From assembly GCF_017301635.1 (NCBI RefSeq), contig NZ_CP071091.1:2864001-2928000 (forward strand): a DNA stretch of 64,000 bases. Direction: 5' to 3'. The translations under genes were made by a program, and so were the position numbers. Shown here piece after piece: positions 62,543 through 64,000 of this stretch (position 1 is the stretch's first letter; each line of letters starts with the position of its first letter). The stretch comes from Myxococcus landrumus (lineage in GTDB: Bacteria; Myxococcota; Myxococcia; Myxococcales; Myxococcaceae). The notes under the pieces are model-generated. The model saw only the letters and a program-made list of their open reading frames with translations. It searched no databases and had not been told where the DNA came from.

Positions 62543-62560
62543 CAAGCCCTCCGGGGCTTG
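62543..62560. terminator. Hairpin after nuoI (first)
   Basis: A perfect 7-bp stem CAAGCCC / GGGCTTG with a TCCG tetraloop, 15 bases after the nuoI stop; no T tract. Confidence 0.5.
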
Positions 62561-62566
62561 CCGATG

Positions 62567-62604
62567 CCGGCCCGTCTCCCGCTCCCCAGCGGCAGGCGGG
62601 CCGG
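62567..62604. terminator. Second, longer hairpin after nuoI
   Basis: An 8-bp perfect stem CCGGCCCG / CGGGCCGG closes a 22-base interior that itself contains CCGCT/AGCGG. It is followed by ACTCGTTT, a weak T-rich stretch. With the preceding hairpin it probably ends the nuo operon; the rest of 62605-62773 holds no gene I can see. Confidence 0.5.
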
Positions 62605-62773
62605 ACTCGTTTCAGGGCGTGGGTGATGACGCTGCAGCTCTTCAATGCGCCTGGTGTCTGACAGCCGGGCATCCGTCCCTGGGACGGCGAGGAGTGCGGC
62701 CGGGCGCGCGGCGGCGGGGGCCGCTGACTTTCGCTCGGGACGCGGACTCCGTAGGGTGGGTGGTGTCTTGTCG

Positions 62774-63142
62774 ATGAAGCGCTACCGCTTGTCTGTGTGC
62801 AAGGGGTCGACCTGCAAGGCCGGCGGCGCGGACGCCGTGTATGCGACGGCCCGGGAGGCGCTGACCGAGAAGGGCCTGGTGCCGCGCTGCGAGCTCTACC
62901 GGGGCGGCTGCTATGGCTTCTGCCACATGGGTCCCAACGTCGTGGTCCGCGAGGAGACCGGACGGAAGAGAGACCCGCTCTCCCCCGAGGACTACCAGCT
63001 CATGGGGTGGGACGGAGAGGTGTACTACTCGGAGATGACGCCGGAGAAGATGCGCCGCGTGGTGGCCGAGCACATCGCCCAGGACGCGCCCATCCCGGAG
63101 CTCTTCGGCCAGCCGGATACACCCGCGCCCGACGACGACTGA
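62774..63142 (+). CDS. Thioredoxin-like [2Fe-2S] ferredoxin (NuoE C-terminal-like)
   Basis: A 122-residue protein of the thioredoxin-like [2Fe-2S] ferredoxin family. Four cysteines are in the NuoE/Shethna-type arrangement: VCKGSTCKAGG (C-x4-C) and GGCYGFCHMGPNVVV (C-x3-C). The rest has the alternating helix/strand pattern and an acidic C-terminus (PDTPAPDDD). Start at ATG 62774; a TTG six bases upstream is possible. Its position just after the nuo operon, which lacks nuoE/nuoF, suggests electron transfer near complex I, but this is inference. Confidence 0.82.
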   Translation: MKRYRLSVCKGSTCKAGGADAVYATAREALTEKGLVPRCELYRGGCYGFCHMGPNVVVREETGRKRDPLSPEDYQLMGWDGEVYYSEMTPEKMRRVVAEHIAQDAPIPELFGQPDTPAPDDD

Positions 63143-63166
63143 GGCGAGGATTCCGCCCTGCCGCGC

Positions 63167-64000
63167 TCAGGCCGCCGCGGGGGTGGGCGCGACGTCATCC
63201 TCGCCGTGCACACCATCCCAGTCCGAGGGAGGCGCCGCGACGATGTAGCGCGCGCAGCGGACCATGTAGACGGAGGAGACGGGGTCCTTGAAGGTGATGG
63301 CGGAGCGCTCGAAGAGGGCGTGTGCCTCGGCGAAGTGGCGCTGGTGATAGGCCGTCAGGGCCTGCGCATGCAGGGTGAGCTGCTCCTGCTGCGACGTGGA
63401 GAGCTCTCCCTTCCGCCCCACGAGCTCGTGCACACGCAGAGGCTCCGCCCTCCCCTTCAGACGCACCCGGTCCACCTCGCGGAAGACGTAGTTGTCGCCC
63501 GCGAGCAGCACCGTGCCATCGCCCACGAGCACGTAGGTGCCGTACACCTTGTTGAGCGACTCCAGCCGAGCCGCCAGCCCCACCGCGTCTCCGAGCACGG
63601 TGTAGTTGGACTTCAGCTCGCTGCCCATGTCGCCCACCACCACTTCTCCAGTGTCCACCCCGGCGCGGAAGCTCAGGCGGCGGCCGTACTTCTTCTCCCA
63701 GGCGTCCTGCTTGTCGGCCAGCACCGCGCGCATCTTGAGCGCGGCCTCACAGGCCAGGTGCGCGTGGCGCTCGGTGCGCACCGGCGCGCCCCAGAAGGCC
63801 ATCACCGAGTCGCCGATGTACTTGTCCACCTGCCCCGCCGTCGACCGCACCACCGCCGCCATCTCGAGCAGGTACTCGTTGAAGAGGCTGACAAGCTGCT
63901 CGGGCGTCATGCCCTCGGAGAGCCGCGCGAAGCCCTCGATGTCGCAGACGTACACGGACATCCGCCGGCGCTCGGGGCGCATCAGGCTCAAGTCCCGCGT
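63167..64000 (-). CDS. Class III adenylate/guanylate cyclase (5' end beyond window)
   Basis: A cyclase catalytic domain with a C-terminal segment ending in a possible TPR-like helix (LTAYHQRHFAEAHALFERSA). The frame is open to the right window edge, so the N-terminal part is missing here. Recognisable are VYVCDIEGFARLSEG (first metal Asp), DKYIGDSVMAFWGAP (substrate-selecting Lys and second metal Asp) and NYTVLGDAVGLAARLE. In the last block the transition-state asparagine usually read as VNLAARLE is Gly, and the purine-binding Asp position is Asn. Activity may be altered. On the minus strand, convergent with the ferredoxin gene, whose stop is 25 bases away. Confidence 0.85.
   Translation of the reverse strand, partial: TRDLSLMRPERRRMSVYVCDIEGFARLSEGMTPEQLVSLFNEYLLEMAAVVRSTAGQVDKYIGDSVMAFWGAPVRTERHAHLACEAALKMRAVLADKQDAWEKKYGRRLSFRAGVDTGEVVVGDMGSELKSNYTVLGDAVGLAARLESLNKVYGTYVLVGDGTVLLAGDNYVFREVDRVRLKGRAEPLRVHELVGRKGELSTSQQEQLTLHAQALTAYHQRHFAEAHALFERSAITFKDPVSSVYMVRCARYIVAAPPSDWDGVHGEDDVAPTPAAA

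Overview
The window is high-GC DNA (strong G/C third-position bias) and reads as a chromosomal segment of a myxobacterium (Myxococcota, probably Myxococcus/Corallococcus-like). Pointers are a giant Ig-repeat surface protein with a MYXO-CTERM-type tail, SpoIIE/RsbT-type partner-switch genes, a perfect sigma-54 promoter, abundant class III cyclases, and a dense mix of secretion, surface and signalling genes. I found no tRNA, rRNA, CRISPR array, insertion sequence or riboswitch.

Layout. 1-341: no gene. 342-3224 (minus): three-gene proton-translocating transhydrogenase pntA1-pntA2-pntB. 3421-5148: an adenylate-forming-enzyme relative whose ATP loop is degenerate. 5341-21474: a contiguous type VI secretion (T6SS) operon (PAAR-like tip, TssA/IglI-like, TssG, TssB, TssC, Hcp-like tube, TssK, TssE, VgrG core, a free-standing needle protein, TssF, TssL, a small protein, TssM, TssJ-like lipoprotein); no ClpV is present. 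21553-24961 (minus): a second VgrG paralogue carrying a helical tail, followed by a 457-residue protein built on strict 11-residue repeats; I regard this pair as the best candidate for an undescribed system (spike plus cargo or fibre). 25216-32018: an OmpA-type outer-membrane protein and a 1792-residue protein with 14 Ig-like repeats, behind a sigma-54 promoter.

32105-34471 (minus): four genes coupled by 4-base overlaps or very close spacing, encoding two RsbT-like kinases, an RsbX-like phosphatase and an RsbS-like STAS protein, a stressosome-type switch without RsbR or a sigma factor. 34602-35438 (minus): a class II amidotransferase relative without its catalytic Cys. 35638-40362: Hsp70-like, J-domain and CvpA-like proteins. 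40352-41419 (minus): a ClpX lacking its zinc domain. 41652-49523: arginine decarboxylase SpeA, a deoxyhypusine-synthase-like enzyme, OsmC, an Rrf2 regulator, a PHP phosphoesterase, a PLP decarboxylase and small proteins. 49551-51389: a chemoreceptor followed by decayed tandem copies of its own 3' end.

51639-62528: respiratory complex I genes in two blocks, nuoAB and nuoCDGHI, separated by a thioesterase, a membrane alkaline-phosphatase-superfamily enzyme and an adenylate cyclase. Each nuo block has its own sigma-70-like promoter. nuoE and nuoF are absent, but a NuoE-like [2Fe-2S] protein lies just downstream. The right edge cuts a second class III cyclase.
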